DNA of 64,000 nt. It comes from Dasypus novemcinctus (lineage: Eukaryota; Chordata; Mammalia; Cingulata; Dasypodidae). A program made the translations under genes and the position numbers. Location of the stretch: assembly GCF_030445035.2 (NCBI RefSeq), contig NC_080683.1, positions 94,077,675-94,141,674 of the forward strand, read 5' to 3'. The notes under the pieces are model-generated. The model ran no database searches. It was not told where the DNA came from and was given only the letters and a program-made list of their open reading frames with translations. Shown here piece by piece: positions 22,293 to 34,966 of the stretch (position 1 is the first letter of the stretch; each line of letters starts with the position of its first letter).

Positions 22293-24834
22293 AACTTCCT
22301 TGTTACATGGCATGTCTAATATACAGAATCATGTGGTTTCAGGGGATGTAAGAGATGAAAGTGTTTTTAAAAAGAGGAAAGAGTCAGCTCTGTGAATGCT
22401 GTTAAACAATCAAGTAAGATGAGGATAGGGAAGTATCAATTTGGCAACATGGAGAAGAACATTGGTGATCTTCTCATGAGCAATTTCAATCCCTCAGATA
22501 TGAAAATAAACTCATTTGTGTGGATTTAGGAGTAAATAGCAGGTGAAAATTCTAGACCGAAATCCTGGAATTTTAACGGTTATGTGTGTTTGTATGTATA
22601 CACATTTATATTTGCCTTTACAAGATGTTAAGAATTTTTGAAAGCAGGGACCATGTCAAAAAATTTATAGCAGAAGCCATAAAAATGTAATTGAAGAAAA
22701 CTTTCTGAAGTTCATAATTTTTTTTTTAATGATAAAATGGGTTCACTGTGTGCCACCCACATGTAGACAACTCTGGTGAAATTTCAGATATATGAAGTTG
22801 AAAATATTCTGCAAGTTTCTATTTCTAATCAGGAAATCAAATAAATAAACAAAAACAAGTTGCAGGGAGGGAATAAGACTGGTCTAAGTCATCTCTGTAA
22901 CGCAAAGTGCCTGAACATGTTGGAGAAATTCCCGGGGAGTTTCAAGAGAAATATAGAATGAGGTTAGATTTTAAACACTCTTGAATTGTCATATATGCTG
23001 TGTGTCTATGTACACACAGTATATATATATACAACAAATAAAATTCTAGAATTTTTGTAATTAAGACCCAAAATTTTGTAATTAAACCCCAAAATTAAGA
23101 CATCCATTAGAATACTTAAATTGTAACTTGAAATATTTGTTGAACTTCTATGTGGTTGACTTTGCTACATAGCAAACATCAATAATTTTTTAATTTGAAT
23201 TCTTTTCTAGATCTTTTTTCTCTTCCTTTCTCCTCTCATTTTTGCATGTTTTGAAATAGAAACCCATGTGTCTAGCAGGAATACGATCATATCTATCAAA
23301 CTAAGGCCTTGACTATCACTGAAGCATTGAATTCCACAAGTATGTCTCTCTTTACCTCTAATGAGCGGTAGGTTATGTTTTTCTATGTGTGAATTCCTGG
23401 AACAGACATTACAGGCATTTATTTTGCAGCAATCTTGGCATAGTATATCTTATGTGCAAGTATATCCTAGATAGCAGAGTTATGATGTGTGACTCTGGTA
23501 TTAGACACAAATTAGGTAAACGGTTTTGTCTGCATCTCACCATCTAAGAAGCCATCCCATGGTACCAACACGTTTAAAATAATTGATTAGTCTCATAACA
23601 TTCTGCTCTATCTTTATTAATAAAGTGATTTAAGGCTTAAATTGTCACATTGCACTTTGAGCATCTTGGGTATGAAACTCCACTTTTTAGAAATAGTAAA
23701 GTTGTTTTTGGGGTTAAAAAGAATGATGTAAGTGGGAATACACAGAAAATAAGCAAAGCATATTATCTTTTAAATTTAACCTGAATAATGTTTTCTCTAA
23801 GGATGTTATCACAACCATAATTCTGCAGAAGTACCTATATGATCTGACGGTAACTCTGTTAGTTTCCTGTGTTCACAAAAGTAGAATTACTAGATTTCTA
23901 TATAATCTATATAGACATAATAATTTTGTCATTATCAAAATTCAAGGGGTTGACGTTTTGTCGTGATCAGTTTTCAGCTGCTTGTTATAGCTCGGAGAGA
24001 ATGTTGCAACTAATTAGTGGCATGACTTTGGTTAGTAATTTAACTCATCCAGGTATCAATTTTTCTATCTGCAAACTGGAAAAAATAATATACGCTGGCC
24101 ACCTAATACTGTTTTCTAATGTTGACCTTAGAGGAGTGGTAGCATTGTGTTTATGAACAAAAGTCAGCACGTGATCAGTGAGATGATCCCTAATATTCTG
24201 GTGCAATACGGCAATGGGGCTAGAAGTCTCCAAGCACACAAAGACATTCATTCATTTAGTCACATGCCAATCTAGCCCTAAACTATAGCGGGTAGATTAG
24301 ATGATTTATGAGAGTTATTCCTTTTTCCAAATATAATAAAAAATATAAACATCTATGTCTTGCTTAAATAAATATTACACCAAGTTTGATGTAAGATTGG
24401 AGTAAAAAACTATAGGATTTTCTTGCTCATTTAATTCTGTAACATCTCTCACACGATTCAACATGGCATGACTTTTTGCCCTTGCTATTCTTCAAAAATA
24501 TATAAATTTACTTGGATAAGTGTGTGGCACAAATCAAGTTTTGTCTGGTAGAACCACTCAAGCATTTCCCCTCTGCTTTTCCTTGGCTCTATCTCCAATG
24601 TCCCTGTTGCTCTTCCTGCAAAGGACTGTGACTTGCTTGCCTTCCAACCCACATGGAACAAGAGGCTTATTAAAGTTTGGATTCAGGTTTTCTCTACAAC
24701 CAAACCACTGGCTCAACAGGAAACATTCACTCAGTCTGCTTGGTGACAGAAAGCAACTGACCTGCCTAATGTTTTCATTTAATTAACAGGTAGCTAATAT
24801 CCTAATTATGTTATATTCTGTGGTTTAAGCAAAA
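22293..24834. other. No gene seen; short (TA)n run
   Basis: Unassigned AT-rich sequence. A short TA run lies near 23,018-23,030. The 95-codon plus frame at 23,869-24,156 and its reverse-strand counterpart lack domain features. Confidence 0.4.
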
Positions 24835-25010
24835 GAGCTTAGGAATCACAAGGCCTGAATTTAAAGTCTGGTTCTTCTCCTTAGAAGTTCCTCAACCTCT
24901 CTGATCCTCAGCTTCTTTCTCTACAAAATGGATATAATCATGACCAAGCCAAGATGTTGTTGTGAGGATTAAAATGGAGTAGCATATTTAAAGTGCTATT
25001 TTTTTTTTAA
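24835..25010 (+). repeat. MIR SINE relic
   Basis: Forward MIR order: 'aatcacaaggcctgaattta', 'cctcaacctctctgatcctc', 'tctacaaaatggatataatc', 'gttgttgtgaggattaaaat', 'tttaaagtgctat'. Confidence 0.85.
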
Positions 25011-27799
25011 AGGGGGCAGCCAAAAATACTATGAAAACAGAGAGGAGAATATGAGAGGAGGCCCAGTGAGGAGTTACACTGGTAAGAAAAATGATGAATG
25101 TGTAAAAACAGGTGTGGCATGAAAGTAAAAAAAAAAACTTTTTAGGCTACTTCAGATGGTGCACTGGATGAAGGACCAAGCGATAGGCTGTCATGATGGA
25201 TTGGTAAAAGAATAATGGAACAGCAAAGGGAAGGGCTGTAGGAGGAGCAGAACTGAAGGGAACCAAGATGACATCAGCTTTGAACATGGTGAGCGTAAGA
25301 TAACCATTCGCTATCCATGTAGAGTTAAGTATTGCAAATACAAACATGGGAGTCATGAACATACAGATGATACTTAAAGTCACAAAGCTGGGTAAGATCA
25401 CCGAAGAAGCATACACAGATCGAAAAAGGAAAGGGTTCATGAACCAAGCTTGGAACTGAGCTTGGGAACAGTGACACTGACAGATCAGATTGATGAAGAC
25501 ATACATGAAAGGAGATGAATAAAATTAAGAAATTTTCTTCCTCCATTTGTACTTTTAACATCTTAGAACATCCTTGACTCTTGCAGAATAAATAGGGATT
25601 TCCATAACATTATATTCTTCCAGAAAAATCTAGAAAAGAAAATAGCTGTTTTAATTTGTATTGTTCCAAATTAAAAGTATAAAGAATAAATGTGTGCAAT
25701 GATTGTCATAGTATCCCCAATTTCTGATTCCTTTTTAGTAACGGTTTAGTTTCTATTGATTGATGCCCAAAGGTATAAAGAATAACTCCTCAACATGTGT
25801 TTTCATATCTCAGCTTCTGTATCCTTTTATTTACAGCAAAAGGTACAGGAAGGCAAAATGTTCCAAACAGAGTTTATCCTCAATGGCGGCTTAAAAAACA
25901 CAAAGGTTCTAACTTGTGTTTTGAATGACAGGTTCTATTTCAACAATTTCCATTTTTCTAAGCATCATTAAAAAAATCATGTGGTATACAAGGAAGACTT
26001 TCTGTAAGGTGCTCTTCTGTAGCAGTGTGTTCAGCTTTCTCTTATTTGATTCCCTTATTGGCAACTATTCATAATACAAATGCTTTTGTCCTTTTCTCCC
26101 TTCTCCTGCCACAATAGACCAAGTAATTAACCAAGTGAAGAGGCTGTCAATTAAACACTGATACTAATCTAGGCATAAAAGCTTCTTTAGGGAACATTGG
26201 TTTTGAACATATTTTCAGCATTATCAGCATTGACTTTATTCAATCCAATTCTCATACAATCGAGTGCTCCAAATGTTTACATGCTATCCAAGCAACGCTT
26301 GCAACGTGGGTGACCCATACTGTAGGAACAGCGTTTGCAAAGAATGTACGGAGAATAAGCTCTCTATTGTGTCTCCAAGGCCTATTTTTCCAGGAATAGA
26401 TGTTCCATCATTAATTAATGTCCCACATCTTTAATGATAAGATTGTCAAGGACAATTAAGGAAATGATTATAAGTGTCCTTGGCAACTGGAATGTCCCAC
26501 TGATTTTAGATGGCTTTCCCTAAGTGTGGCTTAAAGGTCATTTCTTTAAAGTAAGAAGACTTAAGTATGCCTTGTATTGGCATCATTATGTACAAATGTT
26601 ATACAAAAAAAGTGTCTTTTAGGTTGATTTCTTCAGCATAAATAAGGAAATATTTTTAATAATTAAAATTTCAAGCCATTGCTTTAGCAATTACCTAATA
26701 TGTAATAGTAAAATTTTTTGGGAAATTACTAGGGTTTGTTATTACATGTCTCATTGCCTGGTTTGGGGGATTCACATACTGTGTACTCTAACTGGTTTCT
26801 TTCAAATAAACCTATGTGTAAATATCATTGGCCATCAGTGATTTCTTCCTTTCTCTTCCTTTCACTGCAATCTATAAGCCTTAAAAAAAAAAAAAAAGAC
26901 CCTCCTCCAAATCATTATCAAAAACTGTGGAGGGTCTAAAATTTTATCCTATTTTCAGCTAACCAGTTGGCCTGCCACAGTTTCATGAATGCTAGCAGAA
27001 GACACGGGGCTCCAAGGTTGGGACCAAGAAATGTATTACTCATGACACAGCAAGCACCACAAGCATGGTGATGGTTCTCCTTGCCTTCCAAGTCCCATTG
27101 GGGTAACACAAAGGACCCAGGTAAATTCTGCACATATGGCAAATCTGAGTCACAGGTGAGGAAACCAGAGTTTAGAGTATCTTAATCTTTCATGATAGGT
27201 AGTAAGCAACTCATGTGACCTTTGTTCAGAGGGAGAAATCATCTTTAATAGACTGGACAGGAAGCAACCTTGCTCTCTGCTCCAGAAAAGTCTGTGTCCA
27301 TAGTCCAAGGCTCTTTGCTATGTTATCACCCTCAAAAAGATAAAGACATTTGGTGCCTTTGATTTCAAGGCATGCAGAAACATGAGAGACCCATATAGAG
27401 TTGTCTCCCAAACCCATTTCCAGAGGCAAAATAATTATTTTTAAGACTGTGCGATAGAGAAATTTTAATCCTAATTACCTTTGGAAGGAAGAGTTCAAAC
27501 TACACATGCCTGATTTCCTCGTGATCCTTATATCCCTCTCCCCACCCACTGTCAACCCCCGAGTATATTGCTTCCGTCCTGAAAATAAGGCCTAGGGCAT
27601 GTTCAATGGTTTTTCTTTTGTGCTAGCCAATAGTCTACTACTCAATCACAAAAATTATGGTAATACCTATTAATAGCATGTTTACTTCTTCCTTTTTCCT
27701 GGCCCTGATTTTCCATTTGCTTTTTAAAAATATATATAACTTATGGCATATGTCCTGTATTGTAAACTGTCTTAAATTATTTTAGGAAAAAAGCTAGCT
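25011..27799. other. No gene seen; possible old repeat at 25.2-25.5 kb
   Basis: The segment around 25,240-25,420 ('gggagtcatgaacatacag', 'gataccaccg'-like spacing) resembles an old mammalian dispersed repeat that I cannot name. A 119-codon reverse frame across it (25,147-25,506) is hydrophobic by composition but has no recognisable family. An A run lies at 26,883-26,897. Confidence 0.35.
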
Positions 27800-28232
27800 A
27801 TAAAAATTTTTAAGGGAAACGGACTTTGGCCCAGTGGTTAGGGCGTCCGTCTACCATATGGGAGGTCCGCGTTCAAACCCCGGGCCTCCTTGACCCGTGT
27901 GGAGCTGGCCATGCGCAGTGCTGATGCGCGCAAGGAGTGCCTTGCCACGCAAGGGTGTCCCCCGCGTGGGGGAGCCCCACGCGCAAGGAGTGCGCCCGTG
28001 AGGAAAGCCGCCCAGCGTGAAAAAGAAAGTGCAGCCTGCCCAGGAATGGCGCCGCCCACACTTCCCGTGCCACTGACGACAACAGAAGCGGACAAAGAAA
28101 CAAAAGCAGACAAAGAAACAAGACGCAGCAAATAGACACCAAGAACAGACAACCAGGGGAGGGGGGGAAATTAAATAAATAAATAAATCTTTTAAAAAAA
28201 TAAAAAATAAAAAAAAAATAAAAATTTTTAAG
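27800..28232 (+). mobile_element. DAS-type SINE, long form, internal deletion, perfect TSD
   Basis: An exact 15-bp duplication 'ataaaaatttttaag' (27,800-27,814 and 28,218-28,232) bounds a SINE at 27,815-28,217. The head has 'ggcccagtggttagggcgtc' and B box 'gttcaaacccc'. Relative to the copy at 1,058, about 44 bp are missing near 28,060 (the segment with 'gagctgacacaac'). A short duplication of 'gcggacaaagaaacaaaa' lies at about 28,087-28,120. Confidence 0.95.
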
Positions 28233-28479
28233 TGACTACCAAATAATTGGAGGATTGTACAGGCCAAGATAGTATGGATACTTAAAAAAAAAGTTTGAAA
28301 AACTGGTAAATTACCAATGATCTCTACAAAGACATTATAATGTACCTCATTTTCATTCATTTTTACAGTTTCACACAAGCATCTCCAAGTTATTGGAAAA
28401 GGTAATAATAAAGAAAATCATGACAGTGAATGAAATGGGCCATGTACTATATGCTTATTGTCCTAAAAATACAAGAAGT

Positions 28480-29500
28480 ATAAAAAAGAAAAATTAAATT
28501 ACTCACATCTTGTCACCTTCCAGATACAAGCAATGGTAATTTTTAAGGGTAGTTAAATGCCAGTCTTACTTATTTGTGTTTTTTATATTATATATGATAT
28601 GTTATATATAATGGTAATCAAAATTATGCATGTATAAACTTTACTGATTTTTTTCACTTAACATTTTATTATGAACATCTTCAAACTATTCTATGTATGT
28701 TCTTCAAAAATATAAATTTTTAACAGCTTCATATACTTTTGCATCATATGGCCATACTATAATTTATTAAACAATTTCCCCATGGCTTTCTATTTAGGTT
28801 GTCTATAATTTTTCCTAACTAAAATTCTGCAGTGTGCAACCTTGTATATAAATATTTGTCCATATATATGACTATTACCTTGAATGAGAGTCCTAGACAT
28901 GAAATAACCAAGTCGAAATCCTAGGTTTAGGGCTCTGGAAGCATGCTGGCAAACTGCTTGCCAGGCAGGTTGACCCAATTTATACTTCTGCCAGTCACAG
29001 ATAGTACCTGTTGCGCCACCACCTGGCCAGCACCGATCACGATTTTACACCTTGAATTAACAAATTAAAAATATTGACTCAGGAAATAGATGTAGCTCAA
29101 GTTTTTGAGCACCTGCTTCCCATGTGCGAAGTCCTGTGTTCCAATCCCTGATACCTCCTAAAAAGAAAAAAAACAGTGACTCAATGTTTTATTCACATTT
29201 CTTTTCTTACAAGTGAGATTTAATAGTTTAAAGTACACTTATTGACCATGAAAATAAATTCTGGTGAAAGATTTATTTGTGCATGTAGCCCTTTTAAAAA
29301 ATTTTCCATCAAGAATCACTGAGATTCTTATTACAAGGATTATTATAACAATATTTTGTCTGTCATGTGTATGGTTAATACATTTTACAATTCTCTATTT
29401 TCCTTTGACATTTGTTTCAGAAATGTGAGATACTTATGCAGTCAAATATGACTTTTATTGTATTATTTCTTGTATTGCTTTTATGATTTTAAATTCCTTG
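28480..29500. repeat. Ancient LINE-1 (L1M-like) block
   Basis: Ordered phrases match a widespread old mammalian LINE-1 3' block: 'ggccatactataatttatta', 'tatttaggttgtctataatt', 'aaaattctgcagtgtgcaac', 'gaccaatttatacttctgcc'-like text, and 'gacatttgtttcagaaatg'. It is interrupted at 29,082-29,176 by a short SINE. Strand not assigned. Confidence 0.55.
29075..29183 (+). mobile_element. Short tRNA-Ala-like SINE monomer with 7-bp repeat flanks
   Basis: Body 29,082-29,176: 'agatgtagctcaagtttttg' (A box), 'cctgcttcccatgtgcg', B box 'gttccaatccc', 'atacctcc' and an A-rich tail. The flanks 'tgactca' (29,075-29,081 and 29,177-29,183) match exactly. It splits the old LINE-1 block. Confidence 0.85.
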
Positions 29501-30216
29501 TCAACTGTGAGATCAGTTAAATATTTTCTGATATATTCTTCTGGTTTTGTGAGTGGTGGAAATACCATAATTTATATTTAAATGTTTCCTTTGTCCATGG
29601 GCTGGGCTCCCAAAGTTAAAACAGCCCTGCATTACTCACTGAGACTCCAGGAACAGTATAGCTCTATCTGGTACCAGGAGGAGGAGTGCAGGAAGCTAAT
29701 CCCAAACTCATGGTCTTTTCTGCCCAGCACTGGCTTCTTCAGATATGGGCACCATTTCTCTAGCCAGGCCTTAACCCCACTCTGAATTTAAGCATTATTG
29801 GATTTAGAGCCCCAAAAGTGTATCTGGTGCAAAGGTAGCAGCATATGGATTCTGATTTGACCACATATTCTCCAACTCATGTATTAAATACACTTTCTTT
29901 TCAGCCCCCATTCCCAAGTCTTCAGTTTATAAGTAGTCAGTGGGAGTGTTCCCCTTCTCCTCTTTTGAGGCAGTTCTCCCCTCCATTCTTACTGAGGAAT
30001 CTACATCAGGAATACTAGAGCTGTTTTCTAAGTTTCTTACAAGCAGGTTGTGATGCTTGGCATTAACGTGCTTTCTATTGACCTTGGAGATAAGCTGCCT
30101 CGGTTTGAATTCCAGTTTCCTCACATAGGAACTGTGTGAATTTGATTATTGAGAGACTCCTCTAAAGTGGGAGTCCCCATGATGGCAAATATCATCATGT
30201 TCTAGCTCCATCCAAA
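29501..30216. other. No gene seen
   Basis: Unassigned sequence. Short frames at 29,582-29,785 (+) and 29,927-30,124 (-) have no domain or splice support. Confidence 0.4.
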
Positions 30217-30660
30217 AACCTATTCATTAGGGAAGCGGCCTTGGCCCAGCGGTTAGGGTGTCTGTCTTCCACATAGGAGGTCCGTGGTTCAAACCCCGGG
30301 CCTCCTTGACCCGTGTGGAGCTGGCCCATGCGCAGTGCTGATGTGTGCAAGGAGTGCCCTGTCACGCAGGGGTGTCCCCCATGTAGGGGAGCACCGCACA
30401 GGGAGTGCGCTCCACAGGGAGTGCCCTCCGTGGGGAGAGCCGCCCTGCGCAAAGGAGAGTTCAGCCTGCCCAGGAGAGGTGCCTCACACACGGAGAGCTG
30501 ACACAGCAAGATGACACAACAAAAAGAGACACAGATTCCCATGCGTTGACAACATCAGAAACAGACAAAGAAGAACACGCAGCAAAATGGACACAGAGAA
30601 CAGACAACTGGTGTGGGGGGTAAGGGGAGAGAGAGAAAAAAACAACAACCTATTCACTAG
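30217..30660 (+). mobile_element. DAS-type SINE, long form, with TSD
   Basis: Flanks 'aacctattcattag' (30,217-30,230) and 'aacctattcactag' (30,647-30,660) form a 14-bp duplication with one mismatch. The SINE (30,231-30,646) has a near-consensus head, B box 'ggttcaaacccc', the CpG-containing body and a G-rich then A-rich 3' end. It is the least altered long-form copy in the window. Confidence 0.95.
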
Positions 30661-30728
30661 ACTTTCTTGTCACAAATCTTCCAAACTGATTCTTTCCAAC
30701 CCTCTGATAATCTGTCCAAATCATTGGA

Positions 30729-30832
30729 ATAGATTTGTCCCTCGGTCTAATTCTCCATTTAGAAAAGTGAAAACCTAGAAATAGATTTGTCCCTTGGTTT
30801 AATTCTCCATTTAGAAAAGTGAAGACCTAGAT
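30729..30832. repeat. 52-bp tandem duplication
   Basis: Two adjacent copies (30,729-30,780 and 30,781-30,832) both read 'atagatttgtccct' at the start and 'tccatttagaaaagtgaa' near the end, with about four differences. Confidence 0.95.
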
Positions 30833-30860
30833 ATACAGCCATCTTCTGAAGCATATAGGA

Positions 30861-31028
30861 CAGTGTTTCAAAAAATTTAATTATATGTAACTCACTTGGG
30901 AATGTTGTAAAATAAAGACTGATTCCGTAGGCCCAGGGTGAGGACTGAAATTCTACAATTCTGCATTTTTAAGAAGTTCCCAGGAGACACAGCTGATGCT
31001 AGGGGAGGACCATGCTTTGAGCAGGGAG
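30861..31028. mobile_element. hAT-Charlie-type MER relic
   Basis: Contains 'taactcacttgggaatgttg', 'gattccgtaggcccagggtg', 'attctgcatttttaagaagt' and 'ccaggagacacagctgatgc', an order typical of short hAT relics related to the one at 12,118. The terminal inverted repeats are degraded. Confidence 0.55.
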
Positions 31029-34000
31029 GGCCAAATGTACCCTCTACCTCCTGCTCATCAGGTTCTCTCATCATGATAAGATGACAAGAACATCAGAGCC
31101 CCTCGGTCTAAACTAACTGATAGAGCCAGAGTCAACAGAGCCCTGAAGCAACATCACGAACCTATATGGCTGTCCCTGCCAGATTAAAGAACCCACTTTT
31201 AGGATTCTATTTATAAGTTTAGAGAAGACACAGTCACCAAATCAATCACTGTTTATCAGGTTCCAGAGGCTCCCATGCAATAGCAGTTGTCTTAGAATTT
31301 ACAACATGATTAAATGTTGTATGGTCATACACAGCTTTTCTCTAAGATCTATCATTTAAATATTTGAAAAGGTACTATCACCTGTGATTTCCCTAGGGAT
31401 AAGTATTGCTTTTGGCTCACTATTTTATTAATTAATGGGAATTCAGGGACTTCCACTTCACACTTTCTATCATGTAATAACATGTCACTCCACATGTCAA
31501 AAAGATAGGGATTCTGCCCTGTGCTGATAAAAGTATATTCCAACTATGCATTCAGGTACTGATGCAACAAACACAGAATATCTTCCTGAACTCCCTTAGC
31601 CCATTATGAGATAAACTCAGACAAAAATTTGACTTACCACCTGAATTCCATAATTTGGAGCACCGGGAACATTCTGAGTCCCCAGGAGATAGCTCTACTT
31701 CTGAACCAGTGTCCCATAATCCTCCAAAGTCTGGATATTTCCTCCCTAACCCTCCCCCTAATCCTCAGCACTTTCTCATTCTGGAAGTGGCCTCACATCC
31801 CTTTAGAAAAGACTAGGAGGAAAACTTACTGAAGTCTCTGAGTCTGTCAGTTGATTTAGTTCTGGAAATTGGATTAGAGCCCATGACTCAAGCCATGCTA
31901 ACTCAAGTTTGACCTTGGTTCAGCAGACAGAGTTCTTTTGGTTAGGCAGAGGAAGTTAGGTCCTAGAGAACTGTCCATTTAGTTCAGTCCCAATGAGCAA
32001 TGAGCACCAGAAAAATCTCACGCCTTGTTGCCTTTCCTGGGGCCACACCTACCCTGTTCCTTGAGGTTAAGCGCTGTTACCTGGCTTCCTCTACCCCAGG
32101 ATCCCATCATCATTCCCACTGAACATTTTTCAATGGCAGCATTTTCCTTCACTCCAGCCTCAGAGGGCCCCAGTACAGCGCTTTTCTAGGGAACTGGCAT
32201 TCCCTTCCTCTAATGTATTTCTCAATGCCTTGATGAAGGGTGTGCCTTTTAAGCTCTCTGAGAAGGTTAGGAGGTGAGCCAGTTATACATGATAAATCTA
32301 TCCCATTGTGCTTATATACCTAAGCATTTGTATTTCATCTTCTTCATAAAGGCAAGTAATGTGTGGTATCTCAAACTTATTCAGCCTAAGTCACTGTTGA
32401 GTCCATTTTACCTTACCAACTGAACAAACAATGAAATAATTCCCAACCCCTCAAGCTAGAGAATGGAACTCCAAATTTCTTGTGAGTGCAACCACAACAA
32501 TAAATTCTGAAATTATATTCTACACTCTCTGGTCTAGAGTCCTCAGAAGCCATTTGCACATCACCCCTCTCCCCAGGTTTTATCCAAAATTAATGGGGGG
32601 TTATTAGTTATTTCGGAAATTAAGTTCCTTCTTCCTGGTTTTGCTGATAATTAGTACTAGGAATACGCTGCTATCTAGCCCTTGCTATTGCTCTGAAGGC
32701 GCTGAGGGTTGGTAAAGGTGGATCATGAGGAAGCTTAGCTTCTAGCCCCTTGTCTTTTCCTATTGGTCAAGTGATTTCTTTCCTTTGTTTTCTTTCTCCA
32801 CTCATTAATCATGTGTGAATGAGGACTTAGACTTTGACGACAGATAGAGCACGAGGATTTCCCTCAATTCTTCCTCTCTACATGACAGCTGGTAAACCCC
32901 ACTTCTTAGATGTATAGTTAGAACATTTGAAGGGCACAGTTCCCACTTCACTTGCCATTGAATCACCGTGATTCATCTGGCACAACTCTTATCCTATCAC
33001 CCAGCCTAGCTCTCGGACACTCTGAAATGATGCTATAAATGAAAAAATGTCACTTTCAATGTATTTAGTACTTTCCATTCTCTCCCTTTGATCCCCCTTT
33101 CACCAATCTTCCTGATGTAATAAACCATCAGTATTTAATCACCACCCATACTGTCACTCTCCATGATTTCTGCCTTGTTTCCTAAGACCAAATCATCCTG
33201 TGGATATATAAAGATAGGAAGTAGGGGAGAAAAGTACTCTACAAAAGCACTTTGACAGAAACTCCACTAAATAAATATATGGTTAGCCAGGTTATAGTTA
33301 AAGAAACTCAGATATCTGAGCCATGAAATTGACAAGCCCTGTGCATGTATCATGAAAGCCACAAAGGCAAGACACACATGTAATTTTACATTTTCTAGTT
33401 GCTGCATTACAAAAGGGCTCAATAGCCCCAAGTGGCCTGGAAGCTCCTGTTTTGGACAGTGCGTGTACAGATAGTCAAAGAATGAGATGGATATCACTTT
33501 GCCTGAATTCATCTTTAGAAGTTAACTCTTTTTGATAGTAAGAATGAGTGAGCTGCCAACTGCTTCTCCTAATCCTTTGTCTTCTCGCTTATGGTTAGCA
33601 TAAATTCTGCCCATATTCTGGAAATGAGTTCATTATCAATCCCAACTCTCAGAGTTTTACCATTCTACAAATATACATAAGCATTTCAATGAGAAGTTGG
33701 GACATTGCTATCCAGACATCGTTTTAAACTATAAGTCAGATAAATTAATATTAAGCTTTATTTTTTCCATTAGTACAGAAAATAAGTTCTAAGACATCTG
33801 AGAAAAAAACCTACCCTCTGAAATAAATTCAAAGTCTAACTAATAGTGATTTATAGTATCAAGAGATATTTTCCATAATTTTTCATGCTTCTAACACATG
33901 TATGCTTCAGGATAGGTTTTTAAGTTGTCCTCATTTGTATTTTCTTTTTGGGAAGATGACATGCAGTCATGCATGGAAAGGTTTTGCAGGAAGCTGGAAA

Positions 34001-34814
34001 ATTTTCCCATTCTCTCTGTTTGTTTACCAAACATGCTGCTTCACAGAAAACTAAACTATCCTGATGTTTCTGTTTCAAAAAGTGGCTATTTTACAAGAAT
34101 GTGAATAGTTTAGAAAGACAATCCTATTCTTTTAAGCATTCAAAACTAAATCCCTCTTCTCTACATTAAGTGCACAAAATTTACTCTCAAAATTCTTGTA
34201 TCTTGAAGTGGACATCTTCCTATTTAAAGAACAATCTCAATAATTTTTCTTATAAGAATTTCTATCGAAATGATTAGAAACTCAAAATGCAGAGAAATTG
34301 AGCCTACAATTAGAACAGAAATTTCAAATTTTGAGAGATTTGCAATGTAAAAATCTACTATCAATTCCTAATATTGTATTTATCTCCAAAAAATCCCAAC
34401 TGCAGATTTCCATTAGTTTAAACAATAGTCCAAATACATACCTAATGAGATTATTAACAACCAAATGCATATTGTTGGAAGCACATGTATAAATTTATCT
34501 AAGTTCTTTATACATCCAGTATTAAAAGTGATTTAAGAACATAAAAAATGCCAGTGCTTTAAAAATAGAGTAAAAATAGATACTTTCTAGTCATGATATA
34601 GGAAAATTTTTTTGAAAAATTCTCGAAGGAGAAAATGTGAGGAAAATGTTTATTTTCCAAGTTCTTAATAGTATCACTGTCAATCTTCAGATGGGATAGA
34701 GATACACACTCCAGTTCTTATCTTCAATTAATTCAGTGATGTTTGACTTTAATTTTATAGGTAATCAGACAGTTAAACAAAAGAAGGGTGCTGGCTATAA
34801 TTTCAAATCTTCTA
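31029..34814. other. No gene seen; largely single-copy
   Basis: Almost 3.8 kb without a transposon I can identify. No frame has a recognisable domain. The reverse frame at 33,267-33,512 is short and uncharacterised. Confidence 0.4.
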
Positions 34815-34966
34815 GTACTAGCCAATATTTATTGAGCATGTGTTATCTGCAAGGAAGTGTTTTAAATGGTTAATGTATTAATTTCTCAATGACTCTATGA
34901 TAGGCACAGTTTTTATTCCCAATTTATGGTGGAGAAAATTGAGGCACAGAGAGTTTATGTATAAAA
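34815..34966 (-). repeat. MIR/L2 3'-end relic
   Basis: Shows 'ccaatatttattgagcatgt', 'aatgtattaatttctcaatg', and 'ggagaaaattgaggcacaga', the reverse of the shared MIR/L2 3' region. Confidence 0.75.

Noticed and set aside
25147-25506. 119-codon hydrophobic reverse frame, looking like a membrane protein
   Set aside because: Hydrophobicity comes from T-rich codons. The strand opposite resembles an old dispersed repeat, and no family pattern is visible.
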